Below are positions 1-9,685 of a DNA stretch of 64,000 nucleotides, in pieces; the first letter of the stretch is position 1, and each line of letters begins with the position of its first letter. The position numbers and the translations under genes were made by a program. The DNA is taken from contig NC_012862.1 in NCBI RefSeq assembly GCF_000026945.1, positions 1,604,501 through 1,668,500 of the forward strand, written 5' to 3'. Under the pieces are notes generated by a model that ran no database searches, was not told the origin of the DNA, and worked only from the letters and a program-made list of their open reading frames with translations. This DNA is from Candida dubliniensis CD36 (taxonomy: Eukaryota; Ascomycota; Pichiomycetes; Serinales; Debaryomycetaceae).

Positions 1-99
1 CACTCATCTCTAATCTACATCTCATACTCCATCTCTGTTATATTTTCAACTTAAGGTATATATAAAATTCCTTTTTTCCACACAGCAAAAACAACAATA

Positions 100-915
100 A
101 TGTCACAAACCTCAAGCTTTGTCAAAAAACTAGCATCCAATGACAAGCCTACAAGAGATTCTGCATTGGAATCATTACAGAACTTTCTCGGTTCTAAGAA
201 AGATTTATCGTTATTGGATTTAAAGAAAATCTGGAAAGGATTATATTTTTCAATGTGGTATTGTGATCGATCGAAAGCACAAGAACGGTTAGCTGAGAAT
301 TTGGGCAAATTATATAGTGAAACTGTTAGTGTTCTGTTATTTCCTCAATTTGTGTTGGCATTTTTTGATATTATAAGTATTGAATGGCCTAATATTGATC
401 AATGGAGAGTAGACAAATATTATTTATTAATAAGAAGAATTTTAAGACATAATTTCAAATTCTTGAAACAAAATAATTGGGATGACAAACTTGTGGAAAA
501 TTGGGTCAATGTATTACATCAAAGTGTATTAAGTGGTGAAAAGAATGTTAGTATGGGATTACCCTATCATTTGTGTGACATATTTATAGATGAATTGGAA
601 TTGGTCATGTTTGAAGATATTCAAGAAGAAATCGATGATTTGGATAATGATGCCAGTTTAGAAGATAAAACCAAACTACTTGGTAAAAAAATTGATATTG
701 TATCAGAAGTTCCCGTGTTGAAACTACTCGAGCCATTTCAAAAGTTGAATAAACTGGCACAATTGAAAACATTGAGAGAGAAATGTGCAGAAGAAGTCTT
801 GAATGATGAAAGATTGAAAGACTGGGGTGTGATTGAAGAAGATGATGATAGTGATAGTAGTGATAACGAAGATTCAGGTGATGATAATGACGAAGATGAA
901 TGGAAAGGGTTTTAG
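100..915 (+). CDS. RRP1: Rrp1-like ribosomal RNA processing protein (Nop52 family)
   Basis: This 271-residue protein resembles the Rrp1/Nop52 family, nucleolar factors needed for 27S pre-rRNA processing and 60S subunit assembly. The family signature fills the N-terminal half: a SSFVKKLASND start, a LxDLKKIWKGLYFSMWYCD core near residues 40-56, and the QERLAENLGKLY helix that follows. The C-terminus (about residues 245-271) is a run of Asp, Glu and Ser ending in WKGF, common in nucleolar proteins. Length is close to the S. cerevisiae protein (about 278 residues). Only 99 bases of upstream sequence are in the window, so the promoter cannot be judged. The next gene, SLU7, lies 398 bases downstream on the same strand. 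Confidence 0.88.
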   Translation: MSQTSSFVKKLASNDKPTRDSALESLQNFLGSKKDLSLLDLKKIWKGLYFSMWYCDRSKAQERLAENLGKLYSETVSVLLFPQFVLAFFDIISIEWPNIDQWRVDKYYLLIRRILRHNFKFLKQNNWDDKLVENWVNVLHQSVLSGEKNVSMGLPYHLCDIFIDELELVMFEDIQEEIDDLDNDASLEDKTKLLGKKIDIVSEVPVLKLLEPFQKLNKLAQLKTLREKCAEEVLNDERLKDWGVIEEDDDSDSSDNEDSGDDNDEDEWKGF

Positions 916-1313
916 GTGAAAATTATACGAGAATCTCAATATGAAGGCACCTGGAAAATTGTATTACGCTGTAGATTTTTAAATTACTCTTGGCTTAATG
1001 ATTAACAGGACAAATTTGTCTTGTTTTTGGCATTGATAAAAGAAGGCTGCAAAAGCAAAAATAAACAACAAGGTGGCACACATTCTGCCAGTCGAACCAG
1101 TAAGCCCAGGTATTACATACCAATTGTATGTAAAGAATTGGTTTTGTTTTAAGGTACAGGTGTTATAAACTGTACGCTCCTGATAATCAATTCATTCTAA
1201 AGTGCAGTCAAAAAAACACTTCTCAAAAAAAAAAAAAAAAGATACGACAAACGAAAACATCTCTTACAAACATAACTTTTCTCTACATCATCTCATGCCA
1301 ACAATATAACAAT
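916..1313. other. Intergenic region RRP1-SLU7
   Basis: These 398 bases hold the RRP1 3' end and the SLU7 promoter. A poly-A tract of about 16 bases lies near 1227-1243, some 70 bases before the SLU7 start, a typical nucleosome-depleting promoter element in yeasts. I see no ORF or RNA gene. Confidence 0.6.
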
Positions 1314-2375
1314 ATGCCAAAGTATCATCCAAACAAAAACGAACTAAACCCATATATTCCTCGATATATATTAGAAACACCAAGATATCAACAAGATATA
1401 ACTAACAAATCTTCTGAACAACAAGAGCAACATACTCACGATCAAACCACAACCACCCATGATCCATTAGCCCATCAACGGAAAACGGGGGAAATCATCG
1501 ATAATAGTGTAGCCCAATCAGGAACTGGTATTAAAGATGAATTCAAGGGCACAATAAGAGTAGAAGAAAATGAAACCTATGATAGTAAACGAGATCGATG
1601 GTATGGATATTCTACAGAGGAATGGTTAACCCATTTGAAAAATTGGAATGAAAAAAAGCAACCTCGAAAAAATCAATCAACACCAGATAATGATGATTCT
1701 GATGATACTGATTATGAATTGGAATTAATTGAATTAGAATTGGATCAAAAAGATATGAATAAAAACATTAAAAAAGATCCCATGGAGAAAATGCTTAGAG
1801 ATAGACAAGATATACCAGCATATATTTATAATATCACTTCTAACCCCAACAATAAAATAAGAATTGAATACGATCCTAAATCTAGATTAGCCAAAGATTC
1901 TGCAAAAGGGTTTTTAAACAAGAGGAATCAATTTGTTAAAAAATTAACTGGTGATGGTGATAAGTTGATGAAACTACAGAAAATGGCACAAGCTCTTGAT
2001 AATGAACAAGAAAAGGATCGGAAATTGGCTAAATTAAAACAAGAATTTTATGGTGAAGAAAAACCGAAAACTATACCACAAACTGATTTGAGTCTAAGTC
2101 TCGAAGCAAGTCCTACATTAATGATGTTGAAATCAAAACAATTGCAAAATGAAAAAATGACAAAAACATTGCAAAGCAAGCAAGAGGTTATGGAAAAGTA
2201 TCATGCATTGACAGAATCAGATAGTAATGAACTGAAAAAGAAAACGGGACACCTTGAAGATCAATTGTTTTTAAATCACAAATATATTTATGGCAGTTAC
2301 TATGAAAATGGTAAATGGGGGTATAAATGTTGTAAACAATTTGATAAAAATTCACGCTGTACAGCTACTGATTGA
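1314..2375 (+). CDS. SLU7: Slu7 second-step pre-mRNA splicing factor, zinc knuckle absent
   Basis: Slu7 acts in the second catalytic step of splicing and helps select the 3' splice site. Seen here: the N-terminal NPYIPRYI motif (family NxxIPRYI..PWY), GIKDEFK at residues 72-78, DSKRDRWYGYS from residue 90, SNPNNKIRIEYDPKSR in the middle, and HKYIYGSYY...WGYKCC near the C-terminus. Length is 353 residues, against about 382 in S. cerevisiae. In the yeast and animal proteins a CCHC zinc knuckle sits between GIKDEFK and DxRKDRWYGY. Here only 11 residues separate the blocks and none is Cys. The reading frame is unbroken across this point, so a frameshift is unlikely. It is convergent with the La-motif gene, 33 bases away. 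Confidence 0.85.
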   Translation: MPKYHPNKNELNPYIPRYILETPRYQQDITNKSSEQQEQHTHDQTTTTHDPLAHQRKTGEIIDNSVAQSGTGIKDEFKGTIRVEENETYDSKRDRWYGYSTEEWLTHLKNWNEKKQPRKNQSTPDNDDSDDTDYELELIELELDQKDMNKNIKKDPMEKMLRDRQDIPAYIYNITSNPNNKIRIEYDPKSRLAKDSAKGFLNKRNQFVKKLTGDGDKLMKLQKMAQALDNEQEKDRKLAKLKQEFYGEEKPKTIPQTDLSLSLEASPTLMMLKSKQLQNEKMTKTLQSKQEVMEKYHALTESDSNELKKKTGHLEDQLFLNHKYIYGSYYENGKWGYKCCKQFDKNSRCTATD

Positions 2376-2408
2376 ATCGATTCAACTTTTTTTTGGTTCG
2401 CAATTCCT

Positions 2409-3599
2409 TTAAATAATCCAACTCTTCCAGTTCACGAGTCGCACACTATCATTACTTTTATCATTTTTATCAAGCAATAATTCCAATATTGGTATTTCTT
2501 GGATAGATTCCAAGACTAAATTGATGTATTTCCCATTATTGGTAAGCATTTTCATTCTATTGAAATTCAACAATTGACTTAACTGAATGCTACCATCAGA
2601 TTTATCAAATAAGGATCTTAGATAAGTATCCTTGCAAAGATTTTCAGTTGAGAAATAGTATTCAATCTGATGTTTGATACTCTCCTTTTTAACACTGATT
2701 ACAGGTGAAGGTGGCTGTTGAAGTGGAGATGATGATGATGATGGTGGTGGTCGTGGGAAAATTGGTGATGCTTGTGATTGCGGAGACTGTAGCAGTGGTG
2801 AAATTGGTGAAATTGGTAAAGATGAATTTGGATGTGCTTCGTTGAAAACTGGTATTTGATAAATCGGGATTCCAAATTGGGGATATACTAGCATTGGAGA
2901 AGCAGAATTGGGAAATGACAGTGCCGAGCCAATGCTTGTTGTGAAAGAATCATGCGGAGATGGAATAATATCAAACAGTTGAGCCTCAAATGGTAGAATT
3001 TCAAATGGTAGAGGGTATGTGTTTACTACATTTGTGGCATATGGGGGTATTTCTTTGGGACAGTCACCACCGATCCTATACTTGTACAATCCAGTGCCAC
3101 CTTTGATTTTACTGGACTTTGGAAATTTGGGTTTTTTGATCTTTGTGTTTTTCCCAACGCTAATGAGGATCTCTCTGTCATCTTCTTCTGCTGTATCTTC
3201 ACATTTATCCCGATGGATGTGCTTGTTATCATCGTCAATGCTAGCCATATTGGCTAATTTATAGTTCAAGTTTGAAATTGAAGTTGGTAACAGTACAGTG
3301 GCTGCGTGGTTATCATTGGTTGATGGTAGAATGGGAGATTGAGAAAATGAAATGATTTTCATCTTATTAGATATTATCTCAATGTCCTCGGTTAGATTTG
3401 AGCTTTGATCTGCCAAATTTGCAATTTGAATATTTCTATAAAATGAATTGTTTTTCCGCTTCTGTTCCTTAGACTTTTTTGAGAATTTATCGTTTTGTTG
3501 TGTGATTGGGTTGGAATCTTTGCCATCGATTGATTGATTAACTCCCCATGCATTCTTACTAGGGGGTGGAGCGGGTAATAAGCGCTTAAATGTTGACAT
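2409..3599 (-). CDS. SRO9: La-motif RNA-binding protein of the Sro9/Slf1 type
   Basis: This 396-residue protein is mostly low-complexity, with Pro/Ser-rich stretches around residues 265-300. It ends in a La-type helix-turn-helix at about residues 303-396. The block HQIEYYFSTENLCKDTYLRS and the following FNRMKMLTNNGKYINLVLESI match the La module of yeast Sro9 and Slf1, which bind mRNA and polysomes, and the final VRLVNWKSWII resembles the Sro9 C-terminus. No RRM follows the La motif, so it is an Sro9-type protein rather than a genuine La (Lhp1) protein. The start is the first Met of the ORF. A 2.9-kb region separates it from the divergent TRY6. Sro9 and Slf1 are paralogues in S. cerevisiae, so the exact symbol is uncertain. 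Confidence 0.72.
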   Translation of the reverse strand: MSTFKRLLPAPPPSKNAWGVNQSIDGKDSNPITQQNDKFSKKSKEQKRKNNSFYRNIQIANLADQSSNLTEDIEIISNKMKIISFSQSPILPSTNDNHAATVLLPTSISNLNYKLANMASIDDDNKHIHRDKCEDTAEEDDREILISVGKNTKIKKPKFPKSSKIKGGTGLYKYRIGGDCPKEIPPYATNVVNTYPLPFEILPFEAQLFDIIPSPHDSFTTSIGSALSFPNSASPMLVYPQFGIPIYQIPVFNEAHPNSSLPISPISPLLQSPQSQASPIFPRPPPSSSSSPLQQPPSPVISVKKESIKHQIEYYFSTENLCKDTYLRSLFDKSDGSIQLSQLLNFNRMKMLTNNGKYINLVLESIQEIPILELLLDKNDKSNDSVRLVNWKSWII

Positions 3600-6500
3600 A
3601 ATTAGTGTGTTTGCTGTATTGGTTTTTGTGTTTTTGGAGTCTTGTTATAAATAGTGATAGCGTCTGAGTTTAGTTTCCCAACGAATTGAACTCTTCAAGT
3701 TATATATACTATTGAGTTTGATAAAAGAGAATCACCGTCAAAAAAAAAGTATAAAAATAAGTAATGACTTGATTGTAATTAAACAAAAGTTGAGCTATTT
3801 TTTTTTTTTTGGTTGTAAAAGTGTCTCTTTTTGGTTTTGAAATTTATGGTTGTGGAAATTAAGAGACCAGAAAAATATACACACACATGCCTATGTGATA
3901 AATAATTGGCAACATTTAGAATTAAGATTATAATTTGACTTCCATCTTGGTTTGACTATTTTATAACTATGAGGGGTTTTATTACAGACTTAACTGGAAG
4001 AATTGTTCAATGCGGGACAGAAAACAGCGAATAAAAGAAAGCTGCAAGACTGTTTCGAAAGTGAAACCTATATTATCAACAGTTAAAGTAATTAATACGT
4101 TTCCAATCATTATGATTGAGCAGAATTATCGAGGAAAATGAAATAACAATGACGCTATTCACACAACGTCAAGTATTATGGTATTAAGTTATGAATGCAC
4201 ACCCAAGCACACACTTATTTCATCAATTTTAAGTCACCCACGAGGCAAAAATGTAATGCAGATGAAGAAAATTACACTTTTTTAGTTTACATTTATGATT
4301 GCTGAGCTAAATATCTTTGCTTTAGAATTTTTTTGACAAATTACAAGTCATTTATCCAAGCATTTACTTTACTTGAAGTATTTTTGGTGGAAATGGAAGT
4401 CTGCAATATATTTATGAATGGAAAAAACAGAAACTATTATAAACACTCTGAAATAACTGTATTTACCAATTAGTTGATACACGGGGATTGCCAAATGCAC
4501 TTAGATCTAAGAAAGAAGGCTTATAATTCATTCTAATAATACGTATACCTCTATTTATAGTATTGTAGGGCACGTTGACAGCCCCTTTTTTATGATGTAT
4601 ATATCTACAAAAGTCTATCGAAAACCAAAACACAAAAGGATTTCCAACTACACACACGAGAAGCTAACTTTCACCGCACGAAAAGAAAAAAGGTTGCAAA
4701 CTCGGTAAAACCACATATCTTATCTATGAACTCAAAAGTATCCCTGAAGTCTAACATGTATCACTACAAGGAAGATAAAATACATTACTTAATTAAAGAT
4801 TCCGCAAATATGATACAAACAAAAATAAGCTAGTACCAGAAGTCTTAGAGAACATAATAGGAGATAAAAATATTATTCAGTTTCCTCTGTTGATAAGTCA
4901 TTTAAAACTTTCTACAAACCTAGGTTTTGATATAAAGTAAACTTATGGTCACAACTCTTAAAACGAGTGGTACATGTACAATTAATGCCGAACAAATAAA
5001 ATGTGCACAAATAACTTTCCTTAGATTATTCTCAGTCTGATTCGAAAGAGCTTTTATTTCTTAGTGTCACAGGATATGAAAATAACTTAATCAACAATTT
5101 TCCATGATATGAAGATTATAAACTATAATCCGGCTCACCTAATAAGAAATGAAGACTTTTAAAATCTTAGCTATACCCATTTGATTGCATCAAGTGTTGA
5201 ATGGTATAATACAGATACCGCAATACTTATCGATTTGAAATGGCTTTCTGTCAAATATCCTTTCATTCCCGCCACTTTGAGTTGGCTCAAAATAGTAGTG
5301 TGCTTGAGCCAATAATATTATTTTGTGTCATATTTGTATTTTTGTGTCATATAGAAAACGTGGGCCCCTTCTCTTCCTTGATTTCCCAACACAAATTTGA
5401 CAAACATCCTTTTCATTTTGATTAGTAATACGAGATTTTTGTATGGAACGAATACTTGATACTCGTGTCTAAATGAGATACGGATAAGATAGAGGGGTTT
5501 ATTTATAACTGTGAACAACTCGAAAAGAATGAGAGGAGTTAAGATCACACGGTCAAAAAAGAAATTGGTATTATAATATTGTAAATCGTACAAAAAAAAA
5601 GTGGCGGAGAAACAACAAATGAAGAAGAAGATTAGTCTATGGCAATTAATTGAAAAAACTAAACTAAAATGGAAATCATCCAACTAGTCAAGAAATTTCT
5701 TATTGTCGTGTGCAGAAATTCTGAAAAAAGAATAATTAGTCGGCTGAAATCAGAGAATAATAATAACAAAAGAACTCAAAACGTTGATTAAGAATTGTTT
5801 AATTAATTTTGTCCCTTTCCGGAAACTTCTCTTCTATCTCTAATGAAATATCTTGTGCTTTTGTTTTCCTGGACTCAACCACTATCGATACTTCGACACT
5901 CCTCAAATTTTTGCCTTATTTTAAGAAGCTTTCGGTGCTATAAGATATTTACTGAAAGTGTAGAACAGAAAATAGAATTATGTTGAAAATATTCTGGGAC
6001 AGTGTTATTACTGATAAGCACATAATGCAATGCAACAAGTAGGCTTTGATTAGAATCAATGTTTGTGTAATTTATCTTAACAGTTAAGTTGAGAATATTG
6101 TCAGAAGACAAGATATAGTGATAACTATTATTATTGTGTGTGCGCGTGCGTGCGTGGATTAGTACCCAAAAAAAAAAAAAAAAGAAAAGCACGATCCCCA
6201 CGTTGCTTCGATTTCTACATACATCTTCCTATCGTTCATAATTTCGTTTCATTCTATACTTATATCACGCACGTTATATTACTCAAATATATAGTTATAT
6301 ATATATATAACCTAAGCGACTTGTAAAATTGTAAAATTGTAAAATTGTAAACCTATTCAAAAAGAATAAATTATATATTTTTTTTCTAAATCTAATTATT
6401 CTTCTAGGTAATATTGTGAAACCATTATCGTATTTGCCCATACCTATATCTATAGATAGTATTGCTATTGTTTTTTTTTTTTTTTACCCACACCGTTATT
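3600..6500. other. Long divergent intergenic region between the La-motif gene and TRY6
   Basis: The 2.9 kb hold only short ORFs (up to about 120 codons) with no recognisable protein signature and no conserved start context. Poly-A/T tracts lie near 3799, 6170 and 6474, a TG/CG-alternating stretch near 6135-6155, a TA tract near 6297-6310 and a tandem TTGTAAAA repeat at 6321-6351. A long upstream region is usual for Candida transcription-factor genes, so most of it may be the TRY6 promoter and leader. Confidence 0.5.
6321..6351 (+). repeat. Tandem TTGTAAAA repeat upstream of TRY6
   Basis: An 8-base unit, TTGTAAAA, is repeated almost four times, ending about 150 bases before the TRY6 start codon. 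Each copy contains TGTAAAAT, which loosely resembles Puf-family RNA-binding sites if the stretch is transcribed. That link is inference. Confidence 0.6.
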
Positions 6501-7928
6501 ATGAGTTTACCTTCACCTCCAATTTTAAAAACTACTATTATACAACTAAACAAAGAGTTGGATCCTGAAGATGACAACAACAACTACGAAATATTGACTA
6601 ATGACTATAATAATTATGGCAGTTCTAACACCTCGGAAGCCGGATCAATTCCTACATCTCCAATAATAGAAGTTTCCGGCTCCACAAAGAGCGGATCGGG
6701 TTTACCAAACAAGAAAAAAAGAAGAAGATCAACTGCAAATATCGACTCCGAAGAGTTGGCGAAACGTAAAAATGAAACTAAACAATTGCATTCTATTATT
6801 GAGAAAAGAAGAAGAATAAAGATAAATCGTGAATTTGAGGCTTTAAAATACTTGATTCCTGCCTGTCGAAACTGTCATAGTAGTTCTAGTGGTATTGCTA
6901 CACCAACATCATCAACTAAAAAGGCCACAACAAACAATAATAACAACGGGAACAAGATTGATGGAATGTATAAACTCACAATTCTCAAATCCTCCGTTGA
7001 GTATATTTTATATTTACACCACATCATACAAAAACAACACCAATTATTGTCACTAGTTAATGGTGGAGAAAACACTAGTGGGGATACAATTACTGAAAAG
7101 TTAAAGGCATTGGAAGAATTTGATATTGACTTTGCAAAAGTTCCATTGAACGTTAACCAGTATCGAAATATTGATAAAGACTTTAATTTCAAAGATTTAA
7201 TGCAAGATTTAGATGGCAGATCAGGGAGTACAGAATCACCAGAAACGATTCTAGAAGAAATTGAACCAGTTTCGGACGAAAACCAAACTAACTCCAGCAC
7301 TACAGGCACGTTTCATTGCACAAATTCTTCTGTTTTACCTTCTCGAACGTCTAGTATCGTTTCCAGTCGTCAGTCACTGCTGCTTCCTACACCTGAATTG
7401 ACTCCAATACTATCAATATTGAACAAATATTCAACCAGCAATAATCAATTGAATCATAGAAAGAACTCCAATCCAATCTCACCACAAACTGTTTGTATCA
7501 AATCTCAGAATCCATCGCCATTTACAATGCCGATGAAATCGTCATTATCAACAAGTATCATCAATTCCCCCTCGTCATCCTCTTCATTAAGTGGTAACAA
7601 GGGCTATATGGCTGGTAATAATGCGGTAAATACAGTAAAGTTCTCATTACCAGATCCTGTAGTTAACCCAAACTCCACATTAAATGATAACGTACCTAGA
7701 AAGGGGTTTATAAATGGAATACCAGAAGAAGAGGAAGAGGAAACGATAAAGGTAAAGGAAGCTCTTGTAAAAACAGAAATCGTGAATACTGGTAATGGAA
7801 GCAGCGATGAAAATAATAATAATAATAATGATAATGATGATAGGGTATTGCTCAAATTGACTGACCAAGACGTTTCTAAAACTTTGCTTGCTTTAAGGAA
7901 ATCAAGTATAGATAGCCTTTTAAATTAG
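6501..7928 (+). CDS. TRY6: Basic helix-loop-helix transcription factor, probably TRY6
   Basis: The basic region reads HSIIEKRRRIKIN from residue 97, with His, Glu and Arg at bHLH positions 5, 9 and 13, the pattern that reads CACGTG-type E-boxes. Helix 1 runs to about residue 119. The loop is expanded by roughly 35 residues rich in Ser, Thr and Asn, and helix 2 starts near residue 156 (YKLTILKSSVEYILYL). The rest is Ser/Asn-rich and disordered, with an acidic patch. I chose the Met at 6501 (475 residues) over the Met at 6462 because the extra 13 codons come from a T-tract and would encode poly-Phe. The symbol rests on the bHLH type and remembered neighbours; TRY6 of C. albicans regulates yeast-form adherence. 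Other Candida bHLH genes are possible. Confidence 0.62.
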   Translation: MSLPSPPILKTTIIQLNKELDPEDDNNNYEILTNDYNNYGSSNTSEAGSIPTSPIIEVSGSTKSGSGLPNKKKRRRSTANIDSEELAKRKNETKQLHSIIEKRRRIKINREFEALKYLIPACRNCHSSSSGIATPTSSTKKATTNNNNNGNKIDGMYKLTILKSSVEYILYLHHIIQKQHQLLSLVNGGENTSGDTITEKLKALEEFDIDFAKVPLNVNQYRNIDKDFNFKDLMQDLDGRSGSTESPETILEEIEPVSDENQTNSSTTGTFHCTNSSVLPSRTSSIVSSRQSLLLPTPELTPILSILNKYSTSNNQLNHRKNSNPISPQTVCIKSQNPSPFTMPMKSSLSTSIINSPSSSSSLSGNKGYMAGNNAVNTVKFSLPDPVVNPNSTLNDNVPRKGFINGIPEEEEEETIKVKEALVKTEIVNTGNGSSDENNNNNNDNDDRVLLKLTDQDVSKTLLALRKSSIDSLLN

Positions 7929-8204
7929 TAATGTTCACCCCCTTCCCACTTCCTTTGTGCTTGCATTCGATGGCAACTTCATTTCGATTTTTAGATTTTT
8001 ACTATTTCCTTTTTGTTTTCGTTAGAGGTACCTTTTTTTTTTAGATAGATTACTTATTTCTGCGTTTTTTCTTTTTTGTTTTATTTATATATATTTCTTG
8101 ATAATTTGAAATACAAGTTCATTACTTCTTTCTATATAATGCTGTTTATATGAATGTATTTACATGTTATATGTGAAAGAAATAAATCAAAGTAATGACA
8201 ATAT

Positions 8205-9110
8205 TCATAACAATTCAAAATCATGTAGATATTCAACAAACTCATCAACTATACTTGGCCATGCCGCCATCTCGTCATAATCTTTGAATTTTATTGGATC
8301 AGTTAAAACAATTTCCTTAAAAAACAAATAAAACATTGACCAACTGTCGTAACTTATAGATTTCTTGGTCATGTATTCGTTATCTGTCAAGAACTTAAAC
8401 CATTGTTCAAGTCTTTCATTTACATGATTTCTAAATTCTTCATCAAGCCCATTGTCTTTGATGTGAGTTTCGGTGGTTATTGGCAATAACAATTTCCAAT
8501 ATTCAATAGCTGTCTCTAAATCCAACATTTTCTGGTTTTCCAACTCCAATGAAAACTTGAATGTGAAATTGTACAAATCCCTAAACTTTAAAGGTTCCAG
8601 ATTCAGGGTATCAACCGTGATATCTTTGAAACTGTCAGTATTGTTCACCAAATCGTTATTGAATTGAGTTATAAATTCACTCATTGCTCGTATATCAAAA
8701 CATTTATAATATTGCCAAACATTTAAAAAATTATCTCGAGTGAAAACTCCTGTTTTTGGTGATTTTAATAATAATGCTAAAGATAATGATTCAATTTGTT
8801 CTGGTGAAATACCTAAATCACCCAAATACTTTAAAGTCCCTTCAATATCTATTTTATTTGGGTCATCGTTGTCCTTGTATTTGTCAAAAATCTGAATTAA
8901 ACGATCATCTATTTTCACTTTTGTTGGTTTATTGATCACTTGGGCCTTGTTTGGATGCTTGTTGTAGTAGTTATCTATAGCTCTTGTTAAGTCATATCTT
9001 GCATTATCTAGGTATTTTGTGGCAGTAGCATTGGAAGTACCAGTTAATTCACAAAACTGAAGTCTTAATTGGGCTTTATTTGACTTGAGTGATGTTAGTA
9101 ATTTACTCAT
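8205..9110 (-). CDS. DCN1: Dcn1-like E3 for cullin neddylation
   Basis: Dcn1 helps the Nedd8 E2 Ubc12 modify cullins. The 301-residue protein has an N-terminal UBA-like segment (about residues 10-50: LRLQFCELTGTSNATATKYL) and then a PONY/DUF298 domain (about 68-300). The C-terminal MAAWPSIVDEFVEYL matches the part of the domain that carries the cullin-binding Ala and Asp residues of yeast Dcn1. The S. cerevisiae gene has an intron, but none is needed here. It is convergent with TRY6 and divergent from APC2, itself a cullin-fold protein. Confidence 0.9.
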   Translation of the reverse strand: MSKLLTSLKSNKAQLRLQFCELTGTSNATATKYLDNARYDLTRAIDNYYNKHPNKAQVINKPTKVKIDDRLIQIFDKYKDNDDPNKIDIEGTLKYLGDLGISPEQIESLSLALLLKSPKTGVFTRDNFLNVWQYYKCFDIRAMSEFITQFNNDLVNNTDSFKDITVDTLNLEPLKFRDLYNFTFKFSLELENQKMLDLETAIEYWKLLLPITTETHIKDNGLDEEFRNHVNERLEQWFKFLTDNEYMTKKSISYDSWSMFYLFFKEIVLTDPIKFKDYDEMAAWPSIVDEFVEYLHDFELL

Positions 9111-9685
9111 TTGACACCTCTTTCTTAGTCTCCGGTCAGTTTTATCCTTGATATCACAAATAAAATATATGGCAATTGTAAATATAAAAAGGGAAAGATA
9201 GGACTAGTAGAAGCAAAAGATAACCTTCCGTATGGAAAGAAAGAAAAAAAAGGAAGACACTCTAAATTGAAACAGCAACATACCATTTGAATTTGAATAC
9301 ACAATTGTCTATATATACGGTTGTGTGTATATCCAGTTTGTTTGGGAATGTAGAATTTTGTTCTCAAATTTTTTTTTTGGCAGTAAGGCAATCTTCGATT
9401 CATGCAAAGTTAAAATTTTTAGTTGTGGAAAAGCCAAACCAAAAAAACAAAAATAATCCACGCCACGCTATCAATTTTTTGGGGGTGAGTCAAATTTGTG
9501 GCCTACGTTTCCGACCAAGCAGGATCGGGACGTGTATCTCGAACTAAATTCTGGTATGATCTTCTTACTTTACAAACACATAATCAAGCGTGTTGTTTTG
9601 ATTTTTAGTTTCCCGCTTTTCCTTTATTTACCATTGTATATAACTATTACCACTCCAATCTAATCTAATCTAATCTAAAGCACAA
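9111..9685. other. Divergent promoter region of DCN1 and APC2
   Basis: These 575 bases serve two divergent genes. Short T- and A-tracts and a fourfold AATCT repeat at about 9657-9677, just before the APC2 start, are the only structures I see. The small ORFs here carry no protein signature. Confidence 0.55.

Noticed and set aside
51..308. Minus-strand 85-codon ORF over RRP1
   Set aside because: Antisense shadow of a conserved gene, with no signature of its own.
5318..5683. 121-codon minus-strand ORF in the TRY6 upstream region
   Set aside because: Phe/Leu-rich product from T/A-rich DNA, no motif and no plausible start context.
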